This document shows positions 1-8,120 of a stretch of DNA of 34,392 bases, piece after piece. The notes beneath the pieces were generated by a model, which saw only the letters and a list, made by a program, of their open reading frames with translations, searched no databases and was not told the DNA's origin. The position numbers were made by a program, and so were the translations under genes. How positions within the stretch are numbered: position 1 is the stretch's first letter; each line of letters starts with the position of its first letter. Origin of the DNA: Lentisphaeria bacterium (GTDB lineage: Bacteria > Verrucomicrobiota > Lentisphaeria > Oligosphaerales > Oligosphaeraceae); the NCBI GenBank assembly GCA_016287975.1, contig JAEEXV010000235.1, forward strand, positions 1 through 34,392, in the 5' to 3' direction.

Positions 1-117
1 CCATGGTTCTGTGCCGGGCCATTTGGCCCGGAGCGCCCGCAGACATTGGCCCGCCGGCTTTTCGCCGGCGGCACACAACCGCCGAAATTCCCCCACCTCG
101 CGCAGATTCGCCGCGCG
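1..117. repeat. Direct repeat copy 1 (cut by window edge), containing two palindromes
   Basis: These bases recur at 204-320 with only two mismatches (positions 105 and 111), an offset of 203. The copy starts at base 1, so it may extend outside the window. It holds two perfect hairpins: a 7-bp stem with a 4-base loop at 14-31 (CCGGGCC / GGCCCGG) and an 8-bp stem at 51-71 (CCGCCGGC / GCCGGCGG). Reading frames across it are open only because the DNA is GC-rich; no coding signal is visible. It is likely REP-type non-coding DNA beyond the 3' end of the heparinase-like gene at 341. Confidence 0.85.
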
Positions 118-148
118 CCAGCGGCCCGCACCGAACTCACCGGTGTGT

Positions 149-170
149 GCCGGCGGGCTTGCCCGCCGGC
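149..170. repeat. GTGCCGG-family palindrome
   Basis: A perfect hairpin with a 9-bp stem (GCCGGCGGG / CCCGCCGGC) sits between the two direct-repeat copies. It shares the GTGCCGG start of the palindromes at 14-31, 217-234, 30056-30078 and 30114-30136. It could act as a transcription barrier after the minus-strand gene ending at 341, but no T-run follows. Confidence 0.75.
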
Positions 171-203
171 TGTGGATCCGCCCCGCCCACAAGCGGCGCC
201 GCC

Positions 204-320
204 CCATGGTTCTGTGCCGGGCCATTTGGCCCGGAGCGCCCGCAGACATTGGCCCGCCGGCTTTTCGCCGGCGGCACACAACCGCCGAAATTCCCCCACC
301 TCGCGCATATTCGGCGCGCG
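204..320. repeat. Direct repeat copy 2
   Basis: Second, complete copy of the unit at 1-117, with the same two hairpins at 217-234 and 254-274. It ends 20 bases before the stop codon of the heparinase-like gene. The near identity of the copies indicates a recent local duplication. The whole 1-340 stretch holds only these repeats. Confidence 0.85.
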
Positions 321-340
321 GGCGGCGCGTGCTGTACCTG

Positions 341-2023
341 CTATCCCCGCCTGAAACGCCAGATGGCGCGGAATGAGCCGCCCTCGCAATCCGCCGCCAG
401 GCGCGGGGCCGCGCGGCGTTCTTCCTCCCACATCACCTTGCCTGGAAGCATGCGCCAGGACAGCGGGCGCGTGGATTCCCAGGTCAGCCGCAGCCGCGCA
501 CCGTTCCGCGCCAGCGTGACCGCATCGTCCGCCAGCGTGGCCTGCACATCGGGCGCGCATGGGAAGAAAAAGGTGTAGCGGTGCTCGGCGTCCGCCTCAA
601 CCTCGTCCGTGACAACGCACTCCTCCGCCGCCCAGGCAATGCTGCGGCGCCAGCGCACGCCCTTCCATTCCGGCGCGGGAGAGACCGCCTGCAGCGCGAC
701 GGCGTGGCCTCTCCACTCCTCCGCCTGGATCTCCGCCTGGTGTCGGCATTCGCACAGTCCCTGGATGCAGGTGCACCCCGCCCCGTCCACGACCATCGTC
801 GCGTGCGCCTCGGCGCTCTTGAACCACGAGCAGAAGTCCTCGTCGTCGTAGGAGCAGCATCCGCTCTCGACGACGAACGGCTCGCCGTCCGCCCACAGCG
901 TCAGGCCGATCTGCCCGCCGTGGGCATGCGAGAACCGCCCGACCACGGGCGTCCCGTCCAGCGCCGCGAACCACTGCGGCGTATGGAGCAGCGCGATGTG
1001 CGCCTCGGACAGCACTGCCTCCTCCGCCACCGCATCGAAGCCAGGGCCCAGGCTCTGCAGGAAGCCGTCCATCCGCAGCGGATACCCGTCGTTCAGCACC
1101 AGCGACGTCCCGTCTGGCACGGTGAAGCCGCGGCAGATGGAGGCGGCCTTGTGGAAGCGCGCCTTTGCCTCGGGGGAGAACTCCGCGAGGCGCATCGCGT
1201 CGCGGCTGATCCAGGTCTCGAAGAGGTGGTAGGACGGGCTCAGGTCGATGAGCATCCCGTCCGCGAGGTAGTCGTTGAGGATATGGTATTCGACGATGCG
1301 GACGCCGCTCTTGCGATAGCGCTCCTCGTCCAGGAATACGCCCGCATAGAGGAGCGCCAGCCCGCGCAGCATCTGGTGGTTGCCCAGATGGAGTTCGCGC
1401 GCCTCCTCGCCGAGGAAGATGACCTCGGCGTTCTCCCGCACCATCTCCCGCAGTTCCTCGCGCTCCGCCGCCGTGACGCACTCGAAGCCGCGCAGGAAAT
1501 GGATGCAGTAGAGCGTGTGCAGCACGCGCGACGCAGGCTGGAAGTCGAACCACTGGTATTCGGTGGCCCCCTCCAGGTTGCCGCAGTTGTAGTCCTCGTC
1601 CCGCGCCTTCAGCACGCGGCGGTTCAGTTCCACGATCTCCGCCGCCGACTGCGGCGGGCGATAGCGCCGATGGAAGTCCAGGAGCGCCTCCACGCAGCGC
1701 CGCGCCAGCGCCGCGTCCCCGTCCAGCCACGCGACACGCGCCAGCGGGACGACATAGTACATGCGGTTGATCCAGCACGAGCGTTCGATGGTCCGCCAGA
1801 ATTCGAAGCGCAGATAGTCGATCGTCCCGTCCTCCTGGCGGAAAGGCGCCAGCGCGTCCTCCCCGACGATCCGCCGCACCAGTTCGCGGTCGCCGCCGCC
1901 CCCCAGGATGCCCTGCTGGATGAAGTGCCCGCCCCCGTCGAAGGGGTAGAGTTCGAAGAAATCGTATTGCCGCAGCAGTTCATCGTCCAGCGGCCAGAAG
2001 GAGGTGGTGTCGGTGGTTTGCAT
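341..2023 (-). CDS. Heparinase II/III-like polysaccharide lyase family protein (cytoplasmic)
   Basis: A 560-residue protein with the two-part layout of the heparinase II/III fold. The N-terminal two thirds is helical and carries GNHQ (about 214-217) and SPSYHLFE (about 262-269), typical catalytic-site Asn/His and Tyr/His elements of an alpha/alpha-toroid lyase. The C-terminal beta-sheet part carries HAHGGQ (366-371) and SAEAHATMVVDG (403-414), the conserved His-rich metal and active-site regions. Family members eliminate uronic-acid-containing glycans; the substrate cannot be read here. There is no signal peptide, so it probably acts on imported oligosaccharides. The start is the ATG at 2023; no Shine-Dalgarno is evident. 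It is last in a four-gene minus-strand set after the GH78 gene (108-base gap). CCGG is nearly absent (one by eye). Family assignment is good, substrate unknown. Confidence 0.8.
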   Translation of the reverse strand: MQTTDTTSFWPLDDELLRQYDFFELYPFDGGGHFIQQGILGGGGDRELVRRIVGEDALAPFRQEDGTIDYLRFEFWRTIERSCWINRMYYVVPLARVAWLDGDAALARRCVEALLDFHRRYRPPQSAAEIVELNRRVLKARDEDYNCGNLEGATEYQWFDFQPASRVLHTLYCIHFLRGFECVTAAEREELREMVRENAEVIFLGEEARELHLGNHQMLRGLALLYAGVFLDEERYRKSGVRIVEYHILNDYLADGMLIDLSPSYHLFETWISRDAMRLAEFSPEAKARFHKAASICRGFTVPDGTSLVLNDGYPLRMDGFLQSLGPGFDAVAEEAVLSEAHIALLHTPQWFAALDGTPVVGRFSHAHGGQIGLTLWADGEPFVVESGCCSYDDEDFCSWFKSAEAHATMVVDGAGCTCIQGLCECRHQAEIQAEEWRGHAVALQAVSPAPEWKGVRWRRSIAWAAEECVVTDEVEADAEHRYTFFFPCAPDVQATLADDAVTLARNGARLRLTWESTRPLSWRMLPGKVMWEEERRAAPRLAADCEGGSFRAIWRFRRG

Positions 2024-2080
2024 GGTGGAAAATGCGAAATGGGTGGCTGAATGCGGTTCGCCCCGCTAATGTAGCACCGT

Positions 2081-2107
2081 CCCCGACGGGAGTTTTCAGC
2101 GACGGGG
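2081..2107. other. Imperfect hairpin between rhamnosidase and heparinase-like genes
   Basis: CCCCGACG and CGACGGGG face each other as an 8-bp stem with one mismatch, inside the 108-base gap between two same-strand genes. It may reduce read-through or mark mRNA processing. No T-run follows in the minus direction, so it is not called a terminator. Confidence 0.35.
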
Positions 2108-2131
2108 AGGCTGGCGTCCAGGGTCGTCCCG

Positions 2132-4372
2132 TCAGATCTGGAAGCGGTGTTCGCCTGGTTTCAACGTGCGGGTGCCGTCGGGAAGCACCAGCAAAGCCTC
2201 CGCGTGCCTGGGGACGGAGCAGATGTATTCCCCGTCGAGGCGTGCGCTGCGGATGGGGCCGTAGTCCGAGTGGTAGGTGCAGTCGAAGTCGCCGAAGCCG
2301 CGAACGCGGAGCGCCGGCTTCAGAATGAACGACTGGAAGCCGCGATAGGCTGGCTGGATGCCCGCGAAGTAGCGGTAGAGGCAGGCGGAGGGATCGCCGA
2401 ACATGATGTGGTTCAGCGAGGCGTCCCCGATCCAGTGCTCCCACAGGGTCGTCGCGCCCAGTTTCAGCCAATGCCCCCAGCCAGGGAACTCAGGCTGCGT
2501 GAAAAGCCGCAGCACGTCCTCCAGGAACCCCGCCTCCGCCAGCGCGCGCGGGACGTATTTCGCGCCGTAGATGCCGAACTCCGCGCGCCATTGCGCCGCG
2601 CGCACCCGCCTCCGCAGCAGCTTCACGGTCTTCGAACGCGGTGCCGCCAGCCCGCAGCCAATCGCGCACCCCAGCGCGGTCAGCGAGCCGTTCGCGCAAT
2701 CGCCGTCTGGACGCATGAACGCGCGCCGAAAGCCGGCATGGATGCGCGAGGCCAGCGCACGCCAGCGCCGGTATTCCGCCCCCGGCCGCCCCAGCGCCGC
2801 GGCAAGCCTCGCCATCCGCGCCGCGCACTGGTAGTAGAAGGCGGTGCTGGTGCAGGCGACAGGCGGCGCCTGGCGTTCATCGTAGGGGGCCCAGTCCCCC
2901 AGCCCGAAGTCCACGATGCCCTCGTCGACCTCGTGCCAGCGGCAGTAGTCCAGCCAGCGCGCGAAGCCGTCGTAGTGGCGTTCCGCGAGGCGCAGGTCGT
3001 CGTGGAAGCGATACAGGAGCCACGCCGCCTCGAAGACGACCGCGTCATACGGCGGCCCCGCATAGCGTTCGTAGCCCCAGCCGCCCGTCGGCGCAATCGC
3101 GGGGAGTTGCCCGCTGGGGCGCTGCGCGTCCATCACCAGGTCGGTGAAATGCGCGATGGCGCGGCGGGTGTCGTAGTTCCAGATCCCCGCCTCCATCGCC
3201 AGATTCGCGTCGCCCGTCCAGCCGTTCTTCTCGCGGTGCGGGCAGTCGGTCGGGATGCCGGTGAAATTGCACAGGAAGGTATGACGGATCACCTGCTGCA
3301 GTCGGTCGAGTTCAGGATTGCCTGGGCACGTGAAGCGCCCCGCCTCGCGGAAGCCCGTGTGGATGAAGCAGGCCTCGACCCGCCTCACCTCCGCGCCCCC
3401 GACCGTCCAGATCTGCACATACTGGAAGCCGTGGTAGGTGAAGTGCGGACGCAGCCGCCGCGGCCCCTTGCCGTCCAGGATGTACTGGTCGGTCTGGAAC
3501 GGCCCGTTGCGGTGCTGCGGGCGCAGCTGCAGCTGCTCCGTGTCCAGCGAGCCGTCAAAGCGCACGCGCTCGCCATACTGCACCCGCACGACGGCCCCCG
3601 CAGGCCCGTCCGCCTCCAACTCGCACCAGCCCGTCAGGTTGCGCCCGAAGTCATACAAGGTGAACTCCGCATGGCACCAGCGCTTCGAGACAGGCGCGAG
3701 CCGTTCCCCGATGACGCACTGCTCGCAGTCCTCCGGCACCAGCCGCCCTGGCGGCGGATTCGTGCGTTCCGCCGCCGCCCAGCCGCGGTCGTCGAACTCC
3801 GGCAGCGACACACCAGGCACATCCAGGCGCAGATCCTGCGTCTCGCCGTTGCGCAGCGAGTTCATGACCACCGCGCTCGGCGCCGCCTTCCAGGTGCGCG
3901 GCGAGGTCGCCGTCAGCACCCTGCCCTCCCCGTCCTCGATCTGAAGCAGGAGCGGCGGCAGGCTGCGCCACGGCGCCGACTCGAACTTCCAGCTGCACAC
4001 CGTCGCGCAGTTGTACCACCCGTTGCCCAGCAAGACCGCGACCGCGTTCCGCCCAGGACGCAGCAGTGCCGTGACGTCGCGTTCCAGCCACGTGACGCGA
4101 CGATCCAGTTGCGTCACCACTGGCGCCAGCACCTCTTCCCCCACGCGCGTCCCGTTCACATAGACCTCGCACCAACCAGGCGCCGCATAGCGCAGCCGAG
4201 CCCGCGGCGGCACCGTCTCGCACTCGAAGACCGTCCGCAGCCACGGCGCCCCCAGGCTTCGGTGAGCGAAAATCGTGGTCAATCCATCTGGCGCGGGCAG
4301 GCTCGACGTCAACCACTGCCCCTTCCATTCCACTGCATCCTGCACTGCCTTTTCTCCCTTGCGCATGCCCAA
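2132..4372 (-). CDS. Alpha-L-rhamnosidase, glycoside hydrolase family 78
   Basis: A 746-residue protein that should release terminal alpha-L-rhamnose by inversion. It follows the GH78 plan: N-terminal beta domains (about 1-225; VNGTRVGEE near 72-80 is the typical carbohydrate-binding edge), a further beta domain (about 230-340), an (alpha/alpha)6 barrel (about 345-680) and a small C-terminal beta domain. The signature DCPHREKNGWTGD lies at 376-388, supplying Asp376, Glu381 and Asp388, equivalents of the acid/base cluster in characterised GH78 enzymes. The second catalytic Glu is Glu645 in TTLWEHW. No signal peptide is present, so it is cytoplasmic. The TTG at 4372 lies 6 bases after AGGGGGA, which overlaps the stop of the upstream gene; an ATG at 4366 is the alternative start. 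Coupling to the phosphoesterase gene (12-base gap) suggests co-expression. Confidence 0.93.
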   Translation of the reverse strand: MGMRKGEKAVQDAVEWKGQWLTSSLPAPDGLTTIFAHRSLGAPWLRTVFECETVPPRARLRYAAPGWCEVYVNGTRVGEEVLAPVVTQLDRRVTWLERDVTALLRPGRNAVAVLLGNGWYNCATVCSWKFESAPWRSLPPLLLQIEDGEGRVLTATSPRTWKAAPSAVVMNSLRNGETQDLRLDVPGVSLPEFDDRGWAAAERTNPPPGRLVPEDCEQCVIGERLAPVSKRWCHAEFTLYDFGRNLTGWCELEADGPAGAVVRVQYGERVRFDGSLDTEQLQLRPQHRNGPFQTDQYILDGKGPRRLRPHFTYHGFQYVQIWTVGGAEVRRVEACFIHTGFREAGRFTCPGNPELDRLQQVIRHTFLCNFTGIPTDCPHREKNGWTGDANLAMEAGIWNYDTRRAIAHFTDLVMDAQRPSGQLPAIAPTGGWGYERYAGPPYDAVVFEAAWLLYRFHDDLRLAERHYDGFARWLDYCRWHEVDEGIVDFGLGDWAPYDERQAPPVACTSTAFYYQCAARMARLAAALGRPGAEYRRWRALASRIHAGFRRAFMRPDGDCANGSLTALGCAIGCGLAAPRSKTVKLLRRRVRAAQWRAEFGIYGAKYVPRALAEAGFLEDVLRLFTQPEFPGWGHWLKLGATTLWEHWIGDASLNHIMFGDPSACLYRYFAGIQPAYRGFQSFILKPALRVRGFGDFDCTYHSDYGPIRSARLDGEYICSVPRHAEALLVLPDGTRTLKPGEHRFQI

Positions 4373-4384
4373 AAACAGTCCCCC

Positions 4385-6115
4385 TTAGTACCGCTGGACC
4401 TGGAACCAGGGGGCGCTGCCCAGTTCGGCGAAGGCGCCGTCGGGGCCGACGCGGAAGCGGTCGAACTCCTGGCCGTCGAGGTCGGTCTGGACGACGGTAA
4501 TCCCGTCCGCGTCCACCGTCACGGCGAGGCCGGAGAGCTGGAGTTCGGGGGGATTCTTCGCGAGCGGCCCCGCCACGACGACCACGGGGAAATGGTAGTC
4601 CTCGCCGTGGTAGTGGATCTCGTAGCGCCCCTTGTAGAACTCCGCGGGATGCTGCCATGCGCGCACCGCGCGCTCGCCAGGGAGGCTGCGCTGCGGGAAA
4701 TGCACGTGCCCGCCCAGCCACAGGTGGATGCGGCAGCGCGGATTCGGCCCCGCGAAGACGGGGTCGACGACCTGCCTGACGTGCGCGGGCATGTATTCGC
4801 ACGGGTCGCCGACCGCCACGCCGTGCGCCAGCACCACGCGGTATTTCGCGGTCCTGCACTGCGGCAGTTCGACGGCCTGCTTCAGCCATTCGGCCTCGGC
4901 GGCGATGTACGGCTCGAAGTCGTGGAGCACGCGCGTCGAGGGCGCGGGGCAGCGTCCGCAGTCGTCGCAGAAGTCCAGGCAGATGAAGCAGACCTCGCCG
5001 TAGCGGAAGAGCCAGTACGCCCCCTGCCCAGGCGCGGGCGCGGTGAAATACTCGAAGAAGCGGTTGGTGTCGCGCCCGTAGATCTCGTGGTTGCCGCGCA
5101 CGGGCACCAGCGCCAGGCGGTCCTTCGTCATCTCGCGCACGGGCATGATGAACTCGTCCATGTAGGCCCGGTCGAAGTCCGTCGTCCAGGAGACATCCCC
5201 CAGGAACGCGAAGAAGTCCGCCTGCCGTCCAGCAGGGCCGCCGAGCAGCCGCCGCAGGAACTCCAGGCGCTTCGGCACAGGCACCTGCACATCCGCCGTC
5301 GCCACGAAGGTGAACGGCCGCGCCGACGAGGGCGCCGTGCGGAAGCGCCCGCCTTCCGGCTGGACATCCTCGGCGTAGTCCCGCCCCTCGTCCAGCAGCA
5401 CGGCGCGGTATTCGTATTCGCAGTCAGGCTCCAGCCCCGTCACGCGGATGGAGTGGATGCTGCGGTCGCGGCGGATCTGGCCGCCGAGATTGTCGTAGAC
5501 GCGCCGCCATTCGGTTTCGCCCGCCTTGCGGACATCCACCCCCGCGGGGCACGGCAGCGCCGTGCTGAAGCCGATGGTCATCGCGCCCGTCGCGGCGTCA
5601 GGATAGCACACCCACGGCGCATAGCGCAGCGCGGGGCGGGGCAGTTCCAGGAGCGCGCCCGCGACGAAGACCTCGGGCCCGCCGCGCAGCACCTCGTAGA
5701 CCACCTGGTGCTTCCCCGCCTCGAACTCCAGCGCCGTGGGGTGGTTCCAGGGCGAGTAGATGTTCTCCCCGTTGGCGCAGACCCGCGTGTCGCAGACGAT
5801 CTTCCCGTCGAAATAGAGCGCCAGCCACCAGTCCGCGCCGACGCCCATCGTATAGCGCCCTGGCGCCGTCTCCTCGAAGTCCGCGACCAGCCACACGCGC
5901 CCCTTCAGCGGAGGCGGCGGCGCCAGCAGCGGCCCCAGCCTGGTCACGCCGCCGCCGTCTGGCCATGCAAACGGCTTCCCCTCGACGCGCCGCCCGTCAG
6001 GCAGCACCGCGACCTCGCCGATGGGGATTTTCTCGGGGTCGTACTCAGGCAGGTCCTCGGCATAGAAGAGCCGCCAGGTCCAACTGGCGGGAAAGGGCAG
6101 AAACGCATTGTTCAT
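4385..6115 (-). CDS. Metallophosphoesterase with purple-acid-phosphatase-like architecture (copy A)
   Basis: A 576-residue protein. An N-terminal beta-sandwich (about 1-165, with GVGADWW at 91-97, like sugar-binding jelly rolls) is followed by a fibronectin-III-like region (about 168-262) as in purple acid phosphatases, then the calcineurin-type catalytic domain (about 265-530). The metal ligands are all present: Asp275 (TADVQ), Asp307 (GDVS), Asn342-His343 (GNHE), His431 (AHG), and His470/His472 (GGHVH). It should hydrolyse a phosphomono- or diester; the substrate is unknown. No signal peptide is seen. The chosen ATG has GGGAG 8 bases upstream and aligns with the start of the neighbouring paralogue; an upstream in-frame start at 6172 is less likely. 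It is a tandem duplicate of the gene at 6199-7932 with long stretches of near-identical DNA. Confidence 0.88.
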   Translation of the reverse strand: MNNAFLPFPASWTWRLFYAEDLPEYDPEKIPIGEVAVLPDGRRVEGKPFAWPDGGGVTRLGPLLAPPPPLKGRVWLVADFEETAPGRYTMGVGADWWLALYFDGKIVCDTRVCANGENIYSPWNHPTALEFEAGKHQVVYEVLRGGPEVFVAGALLELPRPALRYAPWVCYPDAATGAMTIGFSTALPCPAGVDVRKAGETEWRRVYDNLGGQIRRDRSIHSIRVTGLEPDCEYEYRAVLLDEGRDYAEDVQPEGGRFRTAPSSARPFTFVATADVQVPVPKRLEFLRRLLGGPAGRQADFFAFLGDVSWTTDFDRAYMDEFIMPVREMTKDRLALVPVRGNHEIYGRDTNRFFEYFTAPAPGQGAYWLFRYGEVCFICLDFCDDCGRCPAPSTRVLHDFEPYIAAEAEWLKQAVELPQCRTAKYRVVLAHGVAVGDPCEYMPAHVRQVVDPVFAGPNPRCRIHLWLGGHVHFPQRSLPGERAVRAWQHPAEFYKGRYEIHYHGEDYHFPVVVVAGPLAKNPPELQLSGLAVTVDADGITVVQTDLDGQEFDRFRVGPDGAFAELGSAPWFQVQRY

Positions 6116-6163
6116 GGTGGATGCTCCCAGGTCATTCTCGCCCCCCTCCTCATGTCGGGGCTT

Positions 6164-6169
6164 ACTATA
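6164..6169 (-). promoter_or_regulatory. Candidate -10 element (TATAGT) upstream of phosphoesterase A
   Basis: On the minus strand GTGTATAGTA lies 48 bases before the start at 6115. The same ten bases precede the paralogue (7972-7977), and TATAGT also precedes the genes at 8121 and 33626. No convincing -35 hexamer is seen. It may be a duplicated promoter that gives copy A its own transcription in addition to read-through. Confidence 0.45.
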
Positions 6170-6198
6170 CACGCCCGCGACGGCCCCGCCAGCGGCCC

Positions 6199-7932
6199 CT
6201 AATAGCGCTGGATCTGGAACCAGGGGGCGCCGCCCAGTTCGGCGACGGCGCCGTCGGCCCCGACGCGGAAGCGGTCGAACTCCTGGCCGTCGCGGTCGTG
6301 CTGCGCGACGGTGATGCCATTTTCATCCACGGTCACGGCGAGGCTGGAGAGCTGGAGTTCGGGGGGATTCTTCGCGAGCGGGCCCGCCATCACGACCACG
6401 GGGAAGTGGTAGTCCTCGCCGTGGTAGTGGATCTCGTAGCGCCCCTTGTAGAACTCCGCGGGATGCTGCCACGCGCGCACGGCGCGTTCGCCGGGAATGC
6501 TGCGCTGCGGGAAGTGCACGTGCCCGCCCAGCCACAGGTGGATGCGGCAGCGCGGATTCGGCCCCGCGAAGACGGGGTCAACGACCTGCCTGACGTGCGC
6601 GGGCATGTATTCGCACGGGTCGCCCACTGGAACGCCATGCGCCAGCACCACGCGGTATTTCGCGCCCCTGCACTGCGGCAGTTCGACCGCCTCCCGCAGC
6701 CATTCGGCCTCCTCGGCGATGTAAGGCTCGATGTCGTGGAGCGCGCGGTGCGACGGCGCGGGGCGCGGCCCGTGGTCGTCGCAGAAGTCCAGGCAGAGGA
6801 AGCAGACCTCGCCGTAGCGGAAGAGCCAGTACGCCCCCTGCCCAGGCGCGGGCGCGGCGAAATACTCGAAGAAGCGGTTGCTGTCGCGCCCGTAGATCTC
6901 GTGGTTGCCGCGCACGGGCACCAGCGTCAGGCGGTCTTTCGTCAGCCCGCGCAGCGGCATGAACATCCCGTCCATGTAGTTTCGGTCGAAGTCGGTCGTC
7001 CAGGAGACATCCCCCAGGAACGCGAAGAACTCCGCCTGCCGTCCCGCGGGGCTGTCCGCCAGCCGCCGCAGGAACTCCAGGCGTTCAGGCGGCTTCACCT
7101 GCACGTCCGAGGTCGCCACGAAGGTGAACGGCCGCGCCGAAACGGGCGCCGTGCGGAAGCGCCCGCGCCCTTCGGGGGGCGCCGCCTCGGCGAAGCCCCG
7201 ACCCTCGTCCAGCAGCACGACGCGGTATTCGTATTCGCAGTCAGGCTCCAGACGCCTGAGGCGGATCGAGTGGATGCTTCGGTCGCGGCGGATCTCCCCG
7301 CCGAGATTGTCGTTGACGCGCCGCCAGGCGGTCTCGCCCGCCTGGCGCAGGTCCACCCCCGCCGGGCACGGGTGTTCCGTGCTGAAGCCGATGGTCATCG
7401 CCCCCGTCGCGGCGTCCGGGCAGCATACCCACGGCGCATAGCGCAACTGCGGCGACGGCAGATCCAGGAAAGCCGCCGCGACGCAGAACTCCTGCCCGCC
7501 GCGCATCGCCTCGAAGACCAGCTGATGGCGGCCCGCCGCGCACTCCAGCGCCACGGCGTGGTTCCAGGGCGAGACGATATTCTCGCCATTCGCGACCTGC
7601 CGCGTGTCGCAGATGAGCCGTCCGTCCAGATGGAGCGCCATCCACCAGTCCGCGCCGACGCCGAGCGTGCGGCGCATCTCCGCCTCCGTCTCGAAGTCCG
7701 CGACCAGCCATGCGCGGCCGCGCACTGGCGGGAGCGGCGTCAGCAGCGGGCCGAGCGGAACCATTCCGCCGCCGTCTGGCCATGCGAACGCCCTCCCCTC
7801 GACGCGCCGCCCGTCAGGCAGCGCCGCGACCTCGCCGATGGCGATTGTCTCGGGGTCGTATTCTGGAAGTTCCTCGGCGTAGAAGAGCCGCCAGCGCCAA
7901 CTGGCGGGAAAAGGCAGAACCGCATTGCTCAT
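6199..7932 (-). CDS. Metallophosphoesterase with purple-acid-phosphatase-like architecture (copy B)
   Basis: A 577-residue paralogue of copy A, first gene of the minus-strand set. It has the same domain order and all metal-ligand motifs: TSDVQ, GDVS, GNHE, LAHG and GGHVH. The closest DNA similarity covers the catalytic domain; the N-terminal sandwich has diverged more. The start chosen is the ATG at 7932 (MSNAVLPF), which aligns with MNNAFLPF of copy A and has GAGA 6 bases upstream; an ATG at 7938 is the alternative, with its purine run too close. No signal peptide is present. Two diverged but intact copies imply either different substrates or a dosage need. Family assignment is firm; the reaction on a glycan phosphate is inference from its rhamnosidase and lyase neighbours. 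Confidence 0.88.
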   Translation of the reverse strand: MSNAVLPFPASWRWRLFYAEELPEYDPETIAIGEVAALPDGRRVEGRAFAWPDGGGMVPLGPLLTPLPPVRGRAWLVADFETEAEMRRTLGVGADWWMALHLDGRLICDTRQVANGENIVSPWNHAVALECAAGRHQLVFEAMRGGQEFCVAAAFLDLPSPQLRYAPWVCCPDAATGAMTIGFSTEHPCPAGVDLRQAGETAWRRVNDNLGGEIRRDRSIHSIRLRRLEPDCEYEYRVVLLDEGRGFAEAAPPEGRGRFRTAPVSARPFTFVATSDVQVKPPERLEFLRRLADSPAGRQAEFFAFLGDVSWTTDFDRNYMDGMFMPLRGLTKDRLTLVPVRGNHEIYGRDSNRFFEYFAAPAPGQGAYWLFRYGEVCFLCLDFCDDHGPRPAPSHRALHDIEPYIAEEAEWLREAVELPQCRGAKYRVVLAHGVPVGDPCEYMPAHVRQVVDPVFAGPNPRCRIHLWLGGHVHFPQRSIPGERAVRAWQHPAEFYKGRYEIHYHGEDYHFPVVVMAGPLAKNPPELQLSSLAVTVDENGITVAQHDRDGQEFDRFRVGADGAVAELGGAPWFQIQRY

Positions 7933-7971
7933 GGTCATTCTCACATCTTGAATCGGGGAGGCTGCTGCCGT

Positions 7972-7977
7972 ACTATA
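7972..7977 (-). promoter_or_regulatory. Candidate -10 element (TATAGT) upstream of phosphoesterase B
   Basis: GTGTATAGTA on the minus strand, 39 bases before the start at 7932. The 188-base gap between divergent genes (7933-8120) carries a second TATAGT on the plus strand at 8062, giving back-to-back promoters about 90 bases apart that could share a regulator. Confidence 0.5.
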
Positions 7978-8061
7978 CACCCCCCGACTCCCCATCGCCC
8001 CATTTTTCCCGCCGCCGCGTGTAAAAAGCGCAATTGCGCGCACAATCCGCCATCCACCGTC

Positions 8062-8067
8062 TATAGT
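8062..8067 (+). promoter_or_regulatory. Candidate -10 element (TATAGT) for the HEAT-repeat operon
   Basis: CTATAGTTA lies 53 bases before the ATG at 8121 in an AT-richer stretch of the divergent intergenic region. It matches the elements at 6164, 7972 and 33673. A well-spaced -35 is not obvious. Confidence 0.45.
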
Positions 8068-8120
8068 TAGGGCAGCGCCGTCTTTTCCAGCCACCTTTTC
8101 AACGATAGGAGAATCCAGAG

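Noticed and set aside
3..578. Overlapping short plus-strand open frames at the left edge
   Set aside because: They are repeat-derived and antisense to the heparinase-like gene end, with no start signals.
2147..6202. Very long plus-strand open frame (over 1,300 codons) opposite the rhamnosidase and phosphoesterase genes
   Set aside because: Its translation is Arg/Ala/His-rich with no domain. The minus strand has complete family motifs. High GC keeps antisense frames open.
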